Positions 46,060 to 55,392 of a stretch of 64,000 nt of DNA are shown piece after piece. How positions within the stretch are numbered: position 1 is the stretch's first letter; each line of letters opens with the position of its first letter. Below the pieces are notes generated by a model. That model did not search any database, was not told the origin of the DNA, and saw nothing but the letters and a program-made list of their open reading frames with translations. A program made the translations under genes and the position numbers. This DNA is from Denitromonas ohlonensis. Its GTDB lineage: Bacteria > Pseudomonadota > Gammaproteobacteria > Burkholderiales > Rhodocyclaceae. The stretch covers positions 124,001 through 188,000 of the forward strand of contig NZ_VMNI01000007.1 in NCBI RefSeq assembly GCF_007625205.1, read 5' to 3'.

Positions 46060-49000
46060 TCTCTTCGTCCGTCAGGCGTTGGACCCGGCGCGTAGCGTGG
46101 TCGTCGAGGCCTGCGCCGGCAGCGGCAAGACCTGGCTGCTGGTGTCGCGCATCTTGCGCATTCTGCTTGCTGGCGCCCGCCCGGGCGACATTCTCGCCAT
46201 CACATACACCCGCAAGGCCGCGCGCGAGATCGAGGCGCGGCTACGGCTGTGGTTGCGTGACTTGGCCCGGCTGGATGATACGGCGGCTTGCGCGTTTCTG
46301 GTTGAACGCGGGCTCGACGCCGCCGAGGCGCGCGCAGCCTTGCCCCGGGCACGTGGCTTGATCGAAACGGTCGAGCAGGCCAGCCCGGCGATCACCATCA
46401 CCACTTTTCACGGCTGGTTCGGCCGTATCCTGTCAGGCGCCAGCCTCAACGCCGGTCTGGCCGGCTTTGCGCTCGCCGAGGCCGAAGGCCCGCTGATGGA
46501 CGAAGCCTGGGCCTTGTTCGCGCGGCGCTGCGCCGAGGCGCCGGACGGCCCGGCGGCTACCGCGCTCGGGCAGCTCTACCTGCTGTTCGGTAACAACAAT
46601 ACCCGCAGCCTGCTCGACGCCTTTGTGTCGCGCCGAGGCGAGTGGCAGGTGTTCGCCAACGGCGCGCCACTCGAATCCGTGTTGGCCGAGATGCACGCGG
46701 CGGCGGACGTGTCGTCCGACGCCGAGGCGCTGGCGATGTTCTTTGCCGCGCCGGATCTCGTGCCGCGTTTGCAGCGCTACGCCGCCTATCTCGGCAAGAA
46801 CACCGCCTCCGACCAGAAGTCGGCCAACGCGCTGATCGATGCGCTGACGATTGCCGACGACGCCGCGCGCTTCGAGGCGCTGATGCCGGTCTTCCTGACT
46901 GATAAAGGGACGGTGCGTGCCCGCAAGGCATCCAAGGCGCAGGCGGGGCGGTTGGGCGAGGCGGGCGAGGCCGACCTCTTGACGCTGCACGAATCGCTGG
47001 CCGCGGCCGTGCTCGATTGCGTCGCCGCGCGACTGGAACTGCGCGTGCTGGCATTCAATGTGGCGGCACTGACCGCCGGCACTGCGCTGCTGACCGAGTT
47101 TGAAGCCTTCAAGCGACAGCGGCGGGTGATGGATTACGCCGATCTGGAGATCGAGGTCGACCGCCTGCTCGATGACGTGGACCGCGCGCCCTATCTGCAA
47201 GCGCGACTCGACGCCCGCTACCGGCATCTGTTGCTCGATGAGTTTCAGGACACCAACCCGGTGCAGTGGCGCATTTTGCTGGCCTGGCTGGCAGCCTATG
47301 AGGTGGATGCGTATCGGCCGTCGATTTTTCTGGTGGGCGACCCGAAGCAGTCCATCTACCGCTTTCGCCGTGCCGATTACCGCATTTTCAATCACGCCGC
47401 GGCCTGGCTGGAAACCGACTTCGACGCGCTTCGTCTGCCCAACAACCACACCTGGCGAAACGCCCCGGCGGTGGTCGAGGTGGTCAATGCGCTGTTCGTC
47501 AAAGAGCCGGCGTTTGTCGGCTTTGCCGAACAGGCGGCGCGGCGCACCGGGCGCGAGGGCATGGTGTGTCTGCCCGCGCTGGTGAGCGCGCCCGAGGCGG
47601 CCGACGCGGTCGATGACGGCGCCCTGCGCGACCCGCTGAGCGTGGCCCGGCGCGTGCGCGAGAACCTTGCCCGTCGCCAGGAAGCGCAGGTGATGGTGTC
47701 GACCTTGTTCGACTGGGTGGGCGATCGCGCCATCGACGGCAACGCCGGCGCGCGCCCCATGCAGTGGGGCGATGTACTGATCCTGACCCGCACGCGTGGC
47801 ATTCTGCCCGAGTACGAGCGGGCGCTACGCGAGTCGGGCGTGCCGTATCTGAGCGTCAGCCGCGGCCAGCTGCTGTCGACGCTCGAGGCCGCCGATCTGA
47901 CCGCGCTGCTGCGTTTCCTGACCACGCCGTCCGATGACCTCGCGCTGGCGCATTGTCTGCGCGCGCCGTTTTTTGATCTGTCAGACGACACGCTGCTGGC
48001 CCTGGCGGCCGAGCCGGACGGCGACTGGTGGGCGCGGCTGCGCGCCGTGGCGGCCGGCGCGGGGCCGCACGCGGCCGTGCTGGCACCGGTGGTCGAGCTG
48101 CTGTCGGACTGGATGGCTTTGGCGGCGCACTTGCCGGTGCACGACCTGCTTGACCGGATCTACCATCAGGGCGAGGTGATGGCCGCCTATCGTCGCCGTG
48201 TGCCGCCGCCGATGTGGGCGGGCGTGGCCGCCAACCTCGAGGCCTTTCTGGCGCTCGCGCTGAGCGTGGATGGCGGGCGCTACCCGAGCCTGCCGCGCTT
48301 TGTCGATGAGCTCCAGCGACTCGGCCGCGCCGGCGACGACGAGGCGCCGGATGAGGGCGCGCTGATTGATGGCGCGTCGCAGGGGCGAGTACGCATCATG
48401 ACCATCCACGGCGCCAAGGGGCTGGAAGCGCCGGTGGTGTGGCTGATCGATGCCAACAACACGCATGTGCGGCCGGACAGTTATCAACCGCTGATCGACT
48501 GGCCGGCCGGCGCGCCGCGGCCGACGCACTTCTCGTTGCACGCCACCACGGCGCTGGCCGGGCGGGCGAGGGCGGCGATCTTTGAATCCGAAGCGGCGGC
48601 CCGTGAGCGTGAGACCCTGAATCTGCTGTATGTCGCCATCACCCGCGCCGAGCAGATTTTTGTCGCCAGTGGCAGCGAAGCACGCGGCGACGCGTCGCAG
48701 ACCTACTACGGGCGGCTGCGCCGGGCGCTCGACGATCTGGACGCCGGCGAGGCGTATGGCGACATCGCGCGCATTCGTGCGCCGATGGTGGAGACTTCGG
48801 TGGATGCCGTTGAGGCGCCGACCGAGCTGGCGGTGACGCCAGTGGGTGAGCGGGTTCTTGCGCCTGAGGCCAGTCAGGCGATGGATTTTGGCACCGCGAT
48901 GCATGCGCTGATCGAGGCGGCCACCACGCCCGGCGCAAGCTTGCCGGAGTCCGTCGATGAGGCCGTGCGCAGCGCCGCCGAGGCGATTCTCAAGGCGCCG

Positions 49001-49291
49001 GATCTGCAGTGCTTTTTTGACCCCGCGCAGTTCGATCAGGCCTATACCGAAGTAGAGATCATCGACGACGCGGGGCGTCTCGGCCGGATCGACCGGCTGG
49101 TACTGCGCGGCGGTGACGCCTGGGTCATCGACTACAAGAGCGGGCATCCCGAGCCGCAGCTGATGGCGAAGTATCGACAGCAAATGCAGGACTACTGCCG
49201 TGCGGTGTCAGCCATGTTCCCGGCGCGCGAGGCGAGGGCGATGCTCGTGTTTTCCGACGGCAGTCGCGAGCGTGTTGAGCTGGCAACGTGA
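46052..49291 (+). CDS. addA: Helicase-nuclease AddA (UvrD-type)
   Basis: The 1079-residue product is an SF1A helicase with a C-terminal nuclease. Motif I is VVEACAGSGKTWLLVSRI near residue 14, motif Ia TYTRKAAREIE, motif II RHLLLDEFQDTNPVQW near 392, motif III LVGDPKQSIYRFRRADY near 430, and motifs V/VI RVRIMTIHGAKGLEAPVVWL near 780 and LNLLYVAITRAEQ near 855. The RecB-like nuclease at the end has FGTAMHALIEA and LGRIDRLVLRGGDAWVIDYKS. The ATG at 46052 overlaps the addB stop (ATGACTGA), so the subunits are co-translated. Confidence 0.93.
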   Translation: MTDLFVRQALDPARSVVVEACAGSGKTWLLVSRILRILLAGARPGDILAITYTRKAAREIEARLRLWLRDLARLDDTAACAFLVERGLDAAEARAALPRARGLIETVEQASPAITITTFHGWFGRILSGASLNAGLAGFALAEAEGPLMDEAWALFARRCAEAPDGPAATALGQLYLLFGNNNTRSLLDAFVSRRGEWQVFANGAPLESVLAEMHAAADVSSDAEALAMFFAAPDLVPRLQRYAAYLGKNTASDQKSANALIDALTIADDAARFEALMPVFLTDKGTVRARKASKAQAGRLGEAGEADLLTLHESLAAAVLDCVAARLELRVLAFNVAALTAGTALLTEFEAFKRQRRVMDYADLEIEVDRLLDDVDRAPYLQARLDARYRHLLLDEFQDTNPVQWRILLAWLAAYEVDAYRPSIFLVGDPKQSIYRFRRADYRIFNHAAAWLETDFDALRLPNNHTWRNAPAVVEVVNALFVKEPAFVGFAEQAARRTGREGMVCLPALVSAPEAADAVDDGALRDPLSVARRVRENLARRQEAQVMVSTLFDWVGDRAIDGNAGARPMQWGDVLILTRTRGILPEYERALRESGVPYLSVSRGQLLSTLEAADLTALLRFLTTPSDDLALAHCLRAPFFDLSDDTLLALAAEPDGDWWARLRAVAAGAGPHAAVLAPVVELLSDWMALAAHLPVHDLLDRIYHQGEVMAAYRRRVPPPMWAGVAANLEAFLALALSVDGGRYPSLPRFVDELQRLGRAGDDEAPDEGALIDGASQGRVRIMTIHGAKGLEAPVVWLIDANNTHVRPDSYQPLIDWPAGAPRPTHFSLHATTALAGRARAAIFESEAAARERETLNLLYVAITRAEQIFVASGSEARGDASQTYYGRLRRALDDLDAGEAYGDIARIRAPMVETSVDAVEAPTELAVTPVGERVLAPEASQAMDFGTAMHALIEAATTPGASLPESVDEAVRSAAEAILKAPDLQCFFDPAQFDQAYTEVEIIDDAGRLGRIDRLVLRGGDAWVIDYKSGHPEPQLMAKYRQQMQDYCRAVSAMFPAREARAMLVFSDGSRERVELAT

Positions 49292-49393
49292 TGGATAGGG
49301 GGTTTCCCGCTTCCCCCGTGCCACGCAATCGACTACCATCCGAGACAAACAAGCGCACCCAAAGAGTGCAATCCGTCAGGCAAGGGGTAAATC

Positions 49394-49843
49394 ATGCAGG
49401 TGAGTGAAATCCTGGCGATCAAGGGCAAGGTGCTCTACACGATCGCTCCGAACCGTAGTCTTTCCGAAGCCGTTGCCATCATGACCGAGCAGGACGTCGG
49501 CTCGCTGGTGGTGTTCGATCACGGCAAGATGGCCGGTATGCTCACTTTCCGTGAAGTGCTCAAGCATGTGCATGGCGCGGGCGGCAGCTGGCAGGATCTG
49601 TCGATTGCCGACGTCATGGTCCGCGATCCGCTGACCGCCGGTGCCAACATGGAAATGGATGAGTTGCGCCGCCACATGGTTGACCATCATCAGCGCTATC
49701 TGCCGGTCATGGACGATGACACCCTGTTGGGCGTGATCTCTTTCCACGACGTGGCCAAGGCCGTGCTGGAAGAACAGAGTTTCGAGAATCGCATGCTGAA
49801 AAATTACATTCGCAACTGGCCCGAAGAATCCAACGAGGCCTGA
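49394..49843 (+). CDS. Two-CBS-domain protein
   Basis: The 149-residue protein consists of two CBS motifs: LYTIAPNRSLSEAVAIMTEQDVGSLVV (about residues 14-40) with MAGMLTFREVLK, and PLTAGANMEMDELRRHMVDH (about 80-99) with RYLPVMDDDTLLGVISFHDV. Stand-alone CBS pairs bind adenosine nucleotides and regulate partner enzymes or transporters. No partner is evident; the flanking genes are addA and fadD. AAGG lies 9 bp before the ATG. Confidence 0.92.
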   Translation: MQVSEILAIKGKVLYTIAPNRSLSEAVAIMTEQDVGSLVVFDHGKMAGMLTFREVLKHVHGAGGSWQDLSIADVMVRDPLTAGANMEMDELRRHMVDHHQRYLPVMDDDTLLGVISFHDVAKAVLEEQSFENRMLKNYIRNWPEESNEA

Positions 49844-49853
49844 GTCGAGTGTG

Positions 49854-49889
49854 ACCGGCTCGACGCCTCAGGGGGGGCGGCGAGCCGGT
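49854..49889 (+). repeat. Inverted repeat after the CBS gene
   Basis: ACCGGCTCG (49854-49862) is exactly inverted as CGAGCCGGT (49881-49889) with an 18-nt G-rich loop. It lies 10 bp behind the CBS stop and may act as a weak terminator or mRNA 3'-end; no T tract follows. Confidence 0.5.
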
Positions 49890-49995
49890 AAAGAGTCGTT
49901 GGAAATGCGCGTCGTCGATTGACGGCGCACTTGCCTTGGGAGGGCGGGGTCCGGCTATGGCCGGATCAAATTCCGACGCAAAACAAGGAGACACC

Positions 49996-51672
49996 ATGGA
50001 CAAAATCTGGCTCAAAAGCTACCCCCCTGGCATTCCCGCTGAAATCGATCTGTCCGAGTTCGATTCGATCGGTGACATGTTTCTTCAAAGCTGCCGGCAG
50101 TTCGGCGAGCGCACGGCCTATGTCAACATGGGCAAATCGATGCGCTTCGATGAACTGGAGCAGCTCAGCGAGCAGTTCGCTGCCTATCTTCAGGGCGAGT
50201 TAAAGCTGCCCAAGGGCGCACGCGTCGCCCTGATGATGCCCAACGTCATGCAGTACCCGATCGCCATGTACGGCGCCTTGCGCGCCGGCTATACGGTGGT
50301 CAACTGCAATCCGTTGTACACAGCGCGTGAGCTTGAGCATCAGCTCAAGGATTCCGGCGCGGTGGCGATCGTCATTCTCGACAACTTTGCCCATACGCTT
50401 CAGGACGTGCTTGCGCACACCGGGATCAAGCACGTGGTGGTGACCCGACTGGGTGACCGGCTCGGCGGCCTCAAGGGCGGCATTGTCAATTTCGTGGTCA
50501 AGTACATCAAGAAGATGGTGCCGGCCTGGGATCTGCCCGGGCACAAACGCTTCAACGACATCCTTGCCGTCGGTGCGCGGCACACGCTCAAGCCCGTTCA
50601 GGTCGGCCATGACGACATCGCCTACCTGCAATACACCGGCGGCACAACCGGCGTGGCCAAGGGCGCGATGCTGACCCACCGCAACATCATCGGCAACCTG
50701 CAGCAGGCACACGCATGGATCAAGCCCTTCCTGGGCGACAAGCCCGAGGTGATCATCACCGCGTTGCCGCTCTATCACATCTTCTCGCTCACCGCGAACT
50801 GCCTGACCTTTTTCAAGCTGGGCGCCACCAACGTCCTGATCACCAACCCGCGCGATATTCCCGGCTTCATCAAGGAGTTGGGCTCGGTACGTTTTTCTGC
50901 CATTACGGGTGTGAACACCTTGTTCAATGCGCTGCTGAACAACCCTGAGTTTGAAAAAATCGATTTTTCGTCCCTGCGCATCACGCTCGGTGGCGGCATG
51001 GCGGTGCAGCAGGCGGTGGCTGAGCGCTGGAAGAAAGTCACCGGACGCCCGCTGATCGAGGCTTATGGTCTGACCGAAACCTCGCCGGCGGTGTGTATCA
51101 ACCCGCTGGACCTGGTTGAGTTCAACCACGCGATTGGTTTGCCGGTCAGTTCCACCGAGGTCAGCATTCGCGACGACGACGGCGTCGAACTGGCGGTGGG
51201 CCAGCCCGGCGAGCTGTGCGTGAAGGGGCCGCAGGTCATGGCGGGCTACTGGAAGCGACCGGACGAAACCGCCAAGGTCATGACTGCCGACGGCTTTCTG
51301 CGCACGGGCGATGTGGCAACCATCGACCCCGATGGCTTCGTGCGCATCGTCGATCGCAAGAAAGACATGATTCTGGTGTCGGGCTTCAATGTGTATCCGA
51401 ACGAAGTCGAAGACATCGTGGCCAGTCATCCGGGCGTCATCGAAGTGGCGGCGGTTGGTGTGCCCGACGAGCGTTCGGGCGAGGCCGTGAAGGTGTTTGT
51501 GGTGCGCAAGGACCCGAATCTCACCAAGGAGGCCTTGGTCGCTTATTGCCGTGAAAACCTGACCGGTTACAAGGTGCCGCATCTGGTCGAATTCCGCGAG
51601 GAATTGCCCAAGACCAACGTCGGCAAGATCCTCCGTCGGGCCTTGCGCGATGAGGATGGAAAGGCCTCATGA
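49996..51672 (+). CDS. fadD: Long-chain fatty acid--CoA ligase
   Basis: The 558-residue product is an acyl-adenylate-forming enzyme activating fatty acids to acyl-CoA. The AMP-binding signature [18 protein letters not shown] lies near residue 213, [12 protein letters not shown] near 355, [20 protein letters not shown] near 435 and the hinge-lysine region [19 protein letters not shown] near 525. AAGGAG 5 bp upstream of ATG 49996 ([18 protein letters not shown]) fixes the start. It precedes the ilvBN attenuator on the same strand with a 75-bp gap. Confidence 0.94.
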   Translation: MDKIWLKSYPPGIPAEIDLSEFDSIGDMFLQSCRQFGERTAYVNMGKSMRFDELEQLSEQFAAYLQGELKLPKGARVALMMPNVMQYPIAMYGALRAGYTVVNCNPLYTARELEHQLKDSGAVAIVILDNFAHTLQDVLAHTGIKHVVVTRLGDRLGGLKGGIVNFVVKYIKKMVPAWDLPGHKRFNDILAVGARHTLKPVQVGHDDIAYLQYTGGTTGVAKGAMLTHRNIIGNLQQAHAWIKPFLGDKPEVIITALPLYHIFSLTANCLTFFKLGATNVLITNPRDIPGFIKELGSVRFSAITGVNTLFNALLNNPEFEKIDFSSLRITLGGGMAVQQAVAERWKKVTGRPLIEAYGLTETSPAVCINPLDLVEFNHAIGLPVSSTEVSIRDDDGVELAVGQPGELCVKGPQVMAGYWKRPDETAKVMTADGFLRTGDVATIDPDGFVRIVDRKKDMILVSGFNVYPNEVEDIVASHPGVIEVAAVGVPDERSGEAVKVFVVRKDPNLTKEALVAYCRENLTGYKVPHLVEFREELPKTNVGKILRRALRDEDGKAS

Positions 51673-51747
51673 CAAAACAGGGCTTGCCTTTTTATTTCGA
51701 TCGTGGTTTTATCGCCTCGTTGCTTGAAACCAAGATCTGTTGACCCG

Positions 51748-51822
51748 ATGAACCGTTTCGCCCTAGCCCTCGACGTAGTTGTCGTAGTACGCGTAGTCAG
51801 CGTAGGCAAGGTCGCGTCGTAA
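51748..51822 (+). CDS. ilvBN leader peptide (IvbL-like), 24 codons
   Basis: An ATG at 51748 opens a 24-codon ORF ending in TAA at 51820-51822. Its second half is packed with regulatory codons, VVVVVRVVSVG at residues 10-20, giving 9 Val and 2 Leu among 24 residues. E. coli IvbL, the leader of ilvBN, has a very similar VVVVRVVVVVG segment. An intrinsic terminator starts 27 bp after the stop and ilvB follows. TGACCCG just before the ATG (51741-51747) is inverted as CGGGTCA just after the stop (51823-51829), bracketing the ORF. Ribosome stalling at valine or leucine shortage would be expected to relieve termination. No clear Shine-Dalgarno is visible. Confidence 0.85.
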   Translation: MNRFALALDVVVVVRVVSVGKVAS

Positions 51823-51848
51823 CGGGTCACCCAGAAAAATAGATTCTG

Positions 51849-51890
51849 AAACCCCCGCCGGCGCGAAGCTGGCGGGGGTTTTTGTTTTTC
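51849..51890 (+). terminator. Attenuator terminator upstream of ilvB
   Basis: AACCCCCGCC (51850-51859) pairs with GGCGGGGGTT (51871-51880) around an 11-nt loop, followed by TTTGTTTTT. This strong intrinsic terminator lies between the valine-rich leader ORF and ilvB in the same direction, the required layout for transcription attenuation. Confidence 0.9.
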
Positions 51891-51930
51891 TCCCGCCGGT
51901 TTTTACCCGGACTGAAACCTGGAGAAAAAC

Positions 51931-53595
51931 ATGATGCAGATGACTGGCGCCGAATTGATCTTGCGCCTCCTTGAGCGACAAGGCATTGAGACCGTGTGCG
52001 GCATCCCCGGCGGCGCGATCCTGCCGTTTTACGATGCCCTTGGTCAGTGCGACACCATCCACCATGTGCTGGCGCGCCATGAGCAGGGCGGCGGCTTCAT
52101 GGCGCAGGGCATGGCCCGCGTGTCGGGCAAGCCTGAAGTGTGTCTCGCCTCGTCAGGCCCGGGCGCAACCAATCTGGTGACGGCCATCGCCGATGCCAAG
52201 CTCGATTCGATCCCGATGGTCGCCATCACCGGTCAGGTGCCGCTGGGCATGATCGGCACCGACGCCTTCCAGGAAGTGGATACCTACGGGATGACCATCC
52301 CGCTGACCAAGCACAACTTTCTGGTGCGTGATGCCAATGATCTGCTTGAAGTCATCCCCGAAGCCTTCCGTATCGCCATGTCGGGCCGTCCCGGTCCGGT
52401 GCTGATCGACGTGCCCAAGGACGTGCAGTGCCAGATGGTGAGCTTCGAAGACTACCCGCCGGTGGCCGTGCCGAATGCGCTGCCCGAGGTGGATCTGGTG
52501 GCCATCGAAAAGGCCGCCGAAATGATCAACGCGTCGGAGCGTCCTGTGCTTTACCTCGGCGGCGGCGTGATTCATTCCGGCGCTTCGCACCTCGCGGTCA
52601 CGCTGGCCGAGCAGGGCGGCTTGCCGACCACCATGACGTTGATGGCGCTCGGCACCATGCCGATCGACCACCCGCTGTCGATCGGCATGCTCGGCATGCA
52701 TGGCGCGCGCTACACCAACTACGTGCTCGAAGAAGCGGATCTGCTGATCTGCGTCGGTGCGCGTTTCGATGACCGTGCCATCGGCAAGGCGGCCGAGTTC
52801 TGCCCCCGCGCGAAGATCATCCATGTGGATATCGATCCGGCCGAGCTGCACAAGATCAAGACCGCCCATATCGGCATTACTGGCGATGTCACGCAAGTGG
52901 TCGAAGCGCTGCTGCCGCTGGTGCAGGTCAAGCTGCGCGAGCCGTGGCTGGCGCAAGTGGCCGATCTGAAGCAACGTTTTCCGCTCGCAAAGCCCGACCT
53001 CGACAACCCGCGCTCGCACTACGGACTGGTGCAGGCCGTGGCCGACGCGCTCGATGACGAGGCGGTCATCGCCACCGACGTGGGCCAGCACCAGATGTGG
53101 GTGGCGCAGGCTTACCCTTTCCGACGGCCGCGACAGTGGCTCACTTCGGGCGGCCTGGGCACCATGGGCTTCGGCCTGCCGACCGCGATCGGTGCTGCGC
53201 TGGCCGCGCCTGAGCGCACGGTGGTGTGCTTTACCGGTGACGGCAGCCTGAAGATGAACATTCAGGAAATGGCGACGCTCGCCGAGGAAGATCTCAACGT
53301 CAAGATCGTGTTGATGAACAACAACTCGCTCGGGCTGGTGTATCAGCAGCAGAGCATGTTCTACGGCAAGCGACCGGTGGCGTCGAAGTACAAGCGCGCG
53401 GTGAATTTCCTGAAGATCGCCGAGGGCTTCGGTCTCGATGCGGTGGATCTGGATACCGCCGAGAATCCCGCGGCCACGCTGGCCGAGGCGCTGCAGCGTC
53501 CGGGCCCGTGCCTGATCCACTGTTCGATCGACCGGGAAGAGTTTGTCTATCCGATGGTGCCGCCGGGTGCCGCCAACACTGAAATGATCGGCTAA
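51931..53595 (+). CDS. ilvB: Acetolactate synthase large (catalytic) subunit
   Basis: The 554-residue ThDP enzyme condenses pyruvate (or pyruvate plus 2-oxobutyrate) in branched-chain amino-acid synthesis. The N-terminal GIPGGAILPFYDAL and the catalytic Glu in HVLARHEQGGGFMAQGMAR near residue 47 are present, as are LASSGPGATNLVTAIADA and TDAFQEVDTYGMTIPLTKHN. The ThDP-binding GDGSLKMNIQEMATLAEEDLNVKI motif is near 430. Resemblance is to IlvB (AHAS I), matching the small subunit. GGAG precedes the paired ATG codons. Expression is probably controlled by the upstream attenuator. Confidence 0.95.
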   Translation: MMQMTGAELILRLLERQGIETVCGIPGGAILPFYDALGQCDTIHHVLARHEQGGGFMAQGMARVSGKPEVCLASSGPGATNLVTAIADAKLDSIPMVAITGQVPLGMIGTDAFQEVDTYGMTIPLTKHNFLVRDANDLLEVIPEAFRIAMSGRPGPVLIDVPKDVQCQMVSFEDYPPVAVPNALPEVDLVAIEKAAEMINASERPVLYLGGGVIHSGASHLAVTLAEQGGLPTTMTLMALGTMPIDHPLSIGMLGMHGARYTNYVLEEADLLICVGARFDDRAIGKAAEFCPRAKIIHVDIDPAELHKIKTAHIGITGDVTQVVEALLPLVQVKLREPWLAQVADLKQRFPLAKPDLDNPRSHYGLVQAVADALDDEAVIATDVGQHQMWVAQAYPFRRPRQWLTSGGLGTMGFGLPTAIGAALAAPERTVVCFTGDGSLKMNIQEMATLAEEDLNVKIVLMNNNSLGLVYQQQSMFYGKRPVASKYKRAVNFLKIAEGFGLDAVDLDTAENPAATLAEALQRPGPCLIHCSIDREEFVYPMVPPGAANTEMIG

Positions 53596-53607
53596 GGAGT
53601 CAATCGC

Positions 53608-53916
53608 ATGTCTATGGTTATTGAACGCGAAACGGCCGCAGTGACGAAGGTCGTGCTGGAACTGGAAGTGGCGAACCACGCCGGGGTGATGTCACACATT
53701 TGCGGCCTGTTTGCGCGCCGTGCCTTCAACGTGGAAGGCATCTTGTGCATGCCGCTGGCCGACGCCTCGCGCAGCCGCATCTGGCTGCTGGTGTTTGAAG
53801 ATGAGCGTCTGGAGCAGATGATCAAGCAGGTCGAAAAGCTCGAAGATGTGATCAGCGTGGTTCGGCATGGCGCCGAGCACGCCGTGTTCGAGCGTCTGGA
53901 AACCTTCTTCCGCTAA
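53608..53916 (+). CDS. ilvN: Acetolactate synthase small (regulatory) subunit, IlvN type
   Basis: The 102-residue product is a single ACT domain: [20 protein letters not shown] near residue 15, [16 protein letters not shown], and [24 protein letters not shown]. Length and sequence resemble E. coli IlvN (96 residues) rather than the longer IlvH. It stabilises IlvB and mediates valine feedback inhibition. It starts 12 bp after ilvB; a bidirectional terminator follows. Confidence 0.95.
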   Translation: MSMVIERETAAVTKVVLELEVANHAGVMSHICGLFARRAFNVEGILCMPLADASRSRIWLLVFEDERLEQMIKQVEKLEDVISVVRHGAEHAVFERLETFFR

Positions 53917-53931
53917 AGCGAGCGGTTGAAG

Positions 53932-53959
53932 AAAACGGCCGGCATTGCGCCGGCCGTTT
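53932..53959. terminator. Bidirectional terminator between ilvN and the efflux operon
   Basis: AAAACGGCCGGC (53932-53943) pairs with GCCGGCCGTTT (53948-53958) around a short loop. It lies between convergent ilvN and the outer-membrane factor gene, 5 bp beyond the latter's stop. Confidence 0.8.
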
Positions 53960-53964
53960 GCCGT

Positions 53965-55392
53965 TTACTGTGCCGTGGCGCCAGCTTCGGTGGGGGTTTG
54001 CCAGCCGCCGCCGAGCGCGCGGAACAGATCGGCAATTGCGGTCTTTTGTGCCGCCGATGCGTTGGCCAGCGCCACTTGCGCGTCGAGCAGGCTGCGTTCG
54101 GTGTCGAGCACCTCAAGCCGGCTCACCAGCCCGGCATCAAAGCGCTGTTGCGACTGGTCCAGCGCGGTGTGCAAGGCTTCGACCCGCGTGGCCTGTGCTG
54201 CGCGGCTGTCAGTCGCGCCGCGTTGGGCCGCCAAGGCGCGACGCACATCGGCAAAGGCGCCGGCCACGGCCTGGGTGTAGCGCAGGCGGGCTTGCGTGGC
54301 GCGGGCCTCGGCGATGTCGACATTGCGCTTCAGGCGACCGGCGTCCCAGATCGGCTGGGTGAGGCTTGCGGCCAGCGAGAACACGCCGGCGTTGGCATCG
54401 AGCAGATTGGAGAGGTCGGTCGATTCGCGCCCCAGCGCGGCGGTCAGCGCGATCGCCGGCAGGCGTTGCGCCTGCGCTTCGCCAATGCGTGCGGTGGCGG
54501 CGACAAGCGCCTGCTCGGCCTCGATCAGATCGGGGCGACGGCGGAGGAGTTCGGCGGGCAGGCCGGCCGGCACCACCACGGCGGTGTCGGTCTTGGCGCC
54601 GCGCGCCAGCGTCTCTTCGAAGATCGCCCGCGGCGAGCGCCCGAGCAGCACGGCCAGCGCCGCTTCGGTGCTTTGCTGCGCGCTCAGCGTCGTGGCCAGA
54701 TCCGATTCGACTTGGGCCACGGCGGCATCGGCTTGCAATACGTCGAACTGCGAGGCGCTGCCGGCGTCCATGCGTTGGCGCAACAACGCGGCGGTGTTCT
54801 TGCGGGCGCTCAGCGTTTGCTGCAGCACACGCAGGCGTTCGTCGGCCGCTTGCAGGTCGAAGTAGCGCGTGGCCAACTCGGCGCTGAGCGACAGCGCCAC
54901 CGTGCGCCGCGCCGCCACCGCGCCGAGCAAGTCGGCGCGTGCGGCCTCGCTGGCCTGGCGGTAGCGCCCCCACAGATCGAGCTCGTAGCTGGCGCTCAGG
55001 CCCAGCGTATGAAGGTTGTAGGTGCGGGGGTCGGTGGCGATGCCTTGTTCGCTGCTGCGAATGCGATTGCTGCCGGCGCTGGCGCTGACGGTCGGGTAGC
55101 GGTCGGCGTCGGCGATGCCAGCGCGGGCGCGGGCTTCTTCGAGCCGGGCTGCGGCCAGTTGCACGTCGGCGTTGTGGGTCAGCGCTTCGGCCATCAGTTG
55201 GTCGAGCACCGGGTCCTGGTAGTGCAACCACCAGGCGTCGCCGAGCTGGGTGGCGAGCGTGGCGCTGGCCGGTACCGCCTCAAACTGGCCGGGCAGCGCG
55301 ATGGTCGGTGCTTCATACACCGGGCCGACGGCGCAGGCGCTGAGCACCAGCGCGGCGAGGAGGGGGGCGAGGCGCGTCAGGGGCTTAGTCAT
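53965..55392 (-). CDS. RND efflux outer-membrane factor (OprM/NodT type lipoprotein)
   Basis: The 475-residue product begins MTKPLTRLAPLLAALVLSAC with a lipobox (LSAC), then GPVYEAP and DAWWLHYQDPVLDQLMAEAL, the standard OprM-like entry. Two repeats of the OEP family are seen, for example ASYELDLWGRYRQASEAARA near residue 125 and AASLTQPIWDAGRLKRNVDIA near 330. It forms the trimeric TolC-like exit duct. The ATG at 55392 overlaps the RND gene's stop by 8 bp; the frame upstream of it is antisense-like, not coding. Third gene of the efflux operon. Confidence 0.93.
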   Translation of the reverse strand: MTKPLTRLAPLLAALVLSACAVGPVYEAPTIALPGQFEAVPASATLATQLGDAWWLHYQDPVLDQLMAEALTHNADVQLAAARLEEARARAGIADADRYPTVSASAGSNRIRSSEQGIATDPRTYNLHTLGLSASYELDLWGRYRQASEAARADLLGAVAARRTVALSLSAELATRYFDLQAADERLRVLQQTLSARKNTAALLRQRMDAGSASQFDVLQADAAVAQVESDLATTLSAQQSTEAALAVLLGRSPRAIFEETLARGAKTDTAVVVPAGLPAELLRRRPDLIEAEQALVAATARIGEAQAQRLPAIALTAALGRESTDLSNLLDANAGVFSLAASLTQPIWDAGRLKRNVDIAEARATQARLRYTQAVAGAFADVRRALAAQRGATDSRAAQATRVEALHTALDQSQQRFDAGLVSRLEVLDTERSLLDAQVALANASAAQKTAIADLFRALGGGWQTPTEAGATAQ

